DNA of 37,863 nucleotides, taken from NCBI RefSeq assembly GCF_029868325.1, contig NZ_JARWNW010000208.1, positions 1 to 37,863 on the forward strand, given 5' to 3'. Below the pieces are notes generated by a model. That model ran no database searches, had not been told where the DNA came from, and saw nothing but the letters and a program-made list of their open reading frames with translations. Made by a program: the position numbers and the translations under genes. Shown piece after piece: positions 33,627 to 37,863 of this stretch (position 1 is its first letter; each line of letters starts with the position of its first letter). Source of the stretch: Nocardia carnea. Lineage in GTDB: Bacteria > Actinomycetota > Actinomycetes > Mycobacteriales > Mycobacteriaceae.

Positions 33627-35216
33627 CTAACCCGCGGACCCCGTCCCGGGAAGCCTTGGTGGCGGCGCGGGCGGCGGGGGTGTGACCTGGAAGGTGGTTT
33701 CGGTGCTCTGGGTGCCTTCCTCGGAGGGCTTGTCCGAGGTGGACGGTGCGTCCGGGGTGGGTTGGTCTTCGAGGGGCAGCGGCGGTGCGAGGACGCCCGG
33801 GCCCAGCCCTTCAGGGAACGGGATGGGTGGCAGGTTCGGGTCCGGGCGCAGGGTCGGCTGCGAAGACGGCGGCGTGGGGGAGGTGGTGCCGGTGATCGTC
33901 GTCGTCGGCTCGGTGGGCGAGGTCGGTTCGCCGGTGGTGGAAGGTGCCGTGCCGGTATCGGGTTCGGTGGTCACCGGCGGTTCGTAGGTGGGCTGGTAGG
34001 TCGGTACGTAGGGGGCACCGGTTTCGGCGGGTTCTTCGATCGGTTGCGGGGCCGCCTCGGTGGTGGTGGGGGCAACAGAGGTGGTAGGGGCGGCCGTGGT
34101 GGTGGGCGGGACCTGTGCGCTGCTGGTCGTTCCCGCGGGGGAGACCTCGTCGTCGGAATTCGGTGTGCCGGTGTTCACTCCGTATCCGACGATCAGCCCG
34201 ACGACCACGATCGCGCCGGCGACCGTACCGAATGCCTTGAGCAGGGTGTTCCCGGACTTGTCGGGGGTGAGTGCGCCGATCGGCGTGGCGGAGCTGGCGG
34301 TATCGGCCAGCAGCGCGGCGCCCTTGGCGATCACGGCATCCGGGTCCGGCACCGTCAGGACGGGCAGATCCAGTTCGCTGCGCAGGGTTTCCAGTACCGC
34401 CGGGATATTCGCCCCGCCGCCGATCACCACGACGGCTTCCGGTGTCCGGTCGGCCAGGCCGAAGGTCATCGAGGTGAACCGCGCCAGTTCTCGCAGCAGG
34501 CGGGCGGCGAGGAGTTCGAAATCGGTACGGGTGAGTTTGAGCGGCCGGCCGGCGATATGGTCGATGGTGACGGCCTGCGTGACCGACAGATGCTCTTTGG
34601 CGGTGCGCGCCCGGTTGATCAGCACACTCCGGTTGGGCCGGGTGCCGCGCCGGGCATAGTGCTGATCGACCAGATGCCGGTACAGCAGATCGTCGATCGC
34701 GCGCCCGCTGACCGTCGTGGTGCGGGCGGTGTGCAGGACCGTACCGTCGGCCGGGTCGGCCACCGAGACCGTGCAGCCGGAAGCGCCGAGGTCGATCACC
34801 GCGACGGTGCCGTATCGGTCCAGCAGGCCGGTATCTCGCAGGAAGGTGAGCGCCGCGGTGGTCTCCGGAACCAGTTGCGGTTCGCGATGTTTGCCGGTGG
34901 CCATCCGGATCGCCTGGGCCTGTTCTTTACCGCGGTAGGCCACGGCGACGCCGGTGGGCGGGCGTTCGGCGACGACGTCGAGGCCGGAGGTCCGGGGGGC
35001 GGGAACATGCGGTCCGAAAACGGCTTCGTGCTGATGGCTCCCGGGCAGCTGGGTGGTCATCAGCTCGATCGAGGACGCGACGAGATCGCCGAGGTCGGAA
35101 TGTGCCTCCGCCGAGACGACCCGGTAGTCGAACTTCCGCGCACCGTTGGCCGCGGTGGTGACCAGTGCGGAGCACACCACCTCGTTCCCGGCGGAGATGC
35201 CGAGCGACGTACGCAT
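33627..35216 (-). CDS. Hsp70-family membrane protein with Pro/Thr-rich external tail
   Basis: Seen: 529 residues from ATG 35216, with a perfect AGGAGGT site 9 bases upstream; the frame upstream is open but that start is far better. Residues 1-305 are actin/Hsp70-like: LGISAGNEVVCSALV at the start (phosphate-1 region), VAVIDLGASGCTVSVAD near 140 (phosphate-2) and VVVIGGGANIPAVLE near 260 (adenosine region). One transmembrane segment (GTVAGAIVVVGLIVGYGVN, about 330-350) precedes a long Thr/Pro/Glu-rich tail. No Hsp70 peptide-binding domain is present. Inference: an envelope ATP sensor or assembly factor. It lies between tsaD and groES, where mycobacteria have no such gene, and on the opposite strand. 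Confidence 0.8.
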   Translation of the reverse strand: MRTSLGISAGNEVVCSALVTTAANGARKFDYRVVSAEAHSDLGDLVASSIELMTTQLPGSHQHEAVFGPHVPAPRTSGLDVVAERPPTGVAVAYRGKEQAQAIRMATGKHREPQLVPETTAALTFLRDTGLLDRYGTVAVIDLGASGCTVSVADPADGTVLHTARTTTVSGRAIDDLLYRHLVDQHYARRGTRPNRSVLINRARTAKEHLSVTQAVTIDHIAGRPLKLTRTDFELLAARLLRELARFTSMTFGLADRTPEAVVVIGGGANIPAVLETLRSELDLPVLTVPDPDAVIAKGAALLADTASSATPIGALTPDKSGNTLLKAFGTVAGAIVVVGLIVGYGVNTGTPNSDDEVSPAGTTSSAQVPPTTTAAPTTSVAPTTTEAAPQPIEEPAETGAPYVPTYQPTYEPPVTTEPDTGTAPSTTGEPTSPTEPTTTITGTTSPTPPSSQPTLRPDPNLPPIPFPEGLGPGVLAPPLPLEDQPTPDAPSTSDKPSEEGTQSTETTFQVTPPPPAPPPRLPGTGSAG

Positions 35217-35537
35217 ATTCTCTTCACCTCCTTTCGAGCGGAACCTCGTCGTTCGCGCCGGCCTGTCCGGACATGGGGCGAGGCTGTTCACGAGACCACC
35301 GCCGTCTGCGGGAAGCGGTGGGCTCGCGAACAACCATCACCCATGGTGCCACGATCTGTTATCCGAACGTTACAGAGTCGGAGAATCATTGGGAAGCCCT
35401 GTTTCTCTCGGGTTACCCGCCGTAGTCCGCCCCAACCCGGCGACCAGCGGCCGCGTTCTGTGGCGTGTTGGTGACAGCAAGATCATTTCGCCGGGAATGC
35501 CGCCGATCGGCGGGTTGGCACCGCCTGCCCTTGAGCG

Positions 35538-35564
35538 CTGGCACTCTCATGTATAGAGTGCTAG
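35538..35564 (+). promoter_or_regulatory. CIRCE element (HrcA operator) of groES-groEL1
   Basis: CTGGCACTC-N9-GAGTGCTAG matches the consensus TTAGCACTC-N9-GAGTGCTAA in both arms and the exact 9-base spacer. It lies about 160 bases before groES and overlaps a promoter-like TATAGA, so HrcA would block transcription until heat shock. The rest of 35217-35724 holds the divergent Hsp70-like promoter region and nothing else I can support. Confidence 0.92.
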
Positions 35565-35724
35565 CTGGCACCGATTGTTGCCCGGTGCCAGGCTTGACTA
35601 CTGAGCAGGCGGTCCCGGCACCCGCGACGACGGGGCTATGCGCAGGGTCAGCATCGTGACCGAATCGATGGTCCGGGACAACAGTTCCGGACGACCGTTA
35701 TCCCCTGAAAGTGGAGGGCTCAAC

Positions 35725-36027
35725 GTGGCGAGCGTGAACATCAAGCCGCTCGAGGACAAGATCCTCGTCCAGGCCAACGAGGCCGAGACGACGACCGCCT
35801 CCGGCCTGGTCATCCCTGATACGGCCAAGGAGAAGCCGCAGGAAGGCACCGTTGTCGCCGTCGGCCCCGGCCGGTGGGACGACGAAGGTGAAAAGCGCAT
35901 CCCGCTGGATGTCGCAGAGGGCGACACCGTCATCTACAGCAAGTACGGCGGTACCGAGATCAAGTACCAGGGTGAGGAATACCTGATCCTGTCCGCGCGC
36001 GACGTGCTGGCTGTCGTCGGCAAGTAA
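35725..36027 (+). CDS. groES: Co-chaperonin GroES
   Basis: Seen: 100 residues from GTG 35725 with GGAGGG upstream. It starts [20 protein letters not shown], contains the mobile-loop region [16 protein letters not shown] (which binds GroEL) and the roof stretch [15 protein letters not shown], and ends [16 protein letters not shown]. It is the normal GroES length. GroES caps the GroEL cage during ATP-driven protein folding. It is followed after 105 bases by groEL1, under the CIRCE site upstream. Confidence 0.97.
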   Translation: MASVNIKPLEDKILVQANEAETTTASGLVIPDTAKEKPQEGTVVAVGPGRWDDEGEKRIPLDVAEGDTVIYSKYGGTEIKYQGEEYLILSARDVLAVVGK

Positions 36028-37740
<1,713 letters not shown>

Positions 37741-37748
37741 CCCGAGTT

Positions 37749-37770
37749 CCCGGCCGCTCGCCGGCCGGGG
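37749..37770 (+). terminator. GC-rich hairpin after groEL1
   Basis: CCCGGCC (37749-37755) pairs with GGCCGGG (37763-37769), 8 bases after the groEL1 stop, with no U-run. The remaining bases to 37863 contain no gene I can support. Confidence 0.5.
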
Positions 37771-37863
37771 CCGGTAGGGACACAGAGAACGGGGCGGTCA
37801 CCCACTGGGCGGGATGTGGACGGCCCGGTGTCGTATCGGCCGCCGCGCGCCGCCGGGGGGGTA

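Overview
The window is chromosomal DNA from a high-GC actinobacterium, most likely Nocardia or a close mycolic-acid-containing relative. Three things point there. The housekeeping order rplM-rpsI-glmM, glmS, nnrD, alr, tsaE-tsaB-rimI-tsaD, groES-groEL1 is the order known from Mycobacterium, Rhodococcus and Nocardia. GTG starts, four-base start/stop overlaps and candidate leaderless promoters are common. The lipoprotein, FHA and type VII secretion-related families are those of this order. Assignment to Nocardia itself is inference.

Left part (1-11.4 kb). An iron- and 2-oxoglutarate-dependent oxygenase of the asparagine/arginine hydroxylase type runs off the left edge. Its last codons are fused in frame to an internal piece of ATP synthase alpha, which looks like an assembly or recombination junction. 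Two DtxR/IdeR-like boxes and a perfect inverted repeat lie upstream of it. Then come a lipoprotein, a zinc-ribbon/FHA protein, a zinc metallopeptidase lipoprotein, a double-FHA ABC exporter of the Rv1747 type, and a membrane-anchored, possibly Hsp70-like protein.

Core block 1 (11.5-15.1 kb). rplM and rpsI are translationally coupled and end in a strong hairpin. glmM follows, then a small four-helix membrane protein on the opposite strand and a PspC-domain protein.

Accessory island (15.2-23.3 kb). A small acidic DUF6802-like protein comes first, followed by a three-gene type VII secretion (ESX) substrate-like cassette with visibly lower GC. Next is a divergent module of a TPR regulator and two coupled unknown genes. 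A GNAT acetyltransferase sits beside an orphan YefM-type antitoxin with no toxin. An NDH-2-like flavoprotein and a Uma2-type nuclease close the island. No ESX machinery gene is in the window.

Core block 2 (23.3-37.9 kb). An alpha/beta hydrolase diverges from glmS. Then come a cupredoxin lipoprotein, nnrD/nnrE, alr, another alpha/beta hydrolase, the tsaE-tsaB-rimI-tsaD genes for t6A tRNA modification, an Hsp70-like membrane protein on the opposite strand, and a CIRCE-controlled groES-groEL1 pair whose GroEL1 has a His-rich tail.

Functionally the core genes supply amino-sugar and D-alanine precursors for peptidoglycan (glmM, glmS, alr), translation and tRNA modification, NAD(P)H repair and protein folding. 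The accessory genes suggest contact-dependent or secreted functions and phosphothreonine signalling at the envelope. I found no tRNA, rRNA, CRISPR array or insertion sequence.
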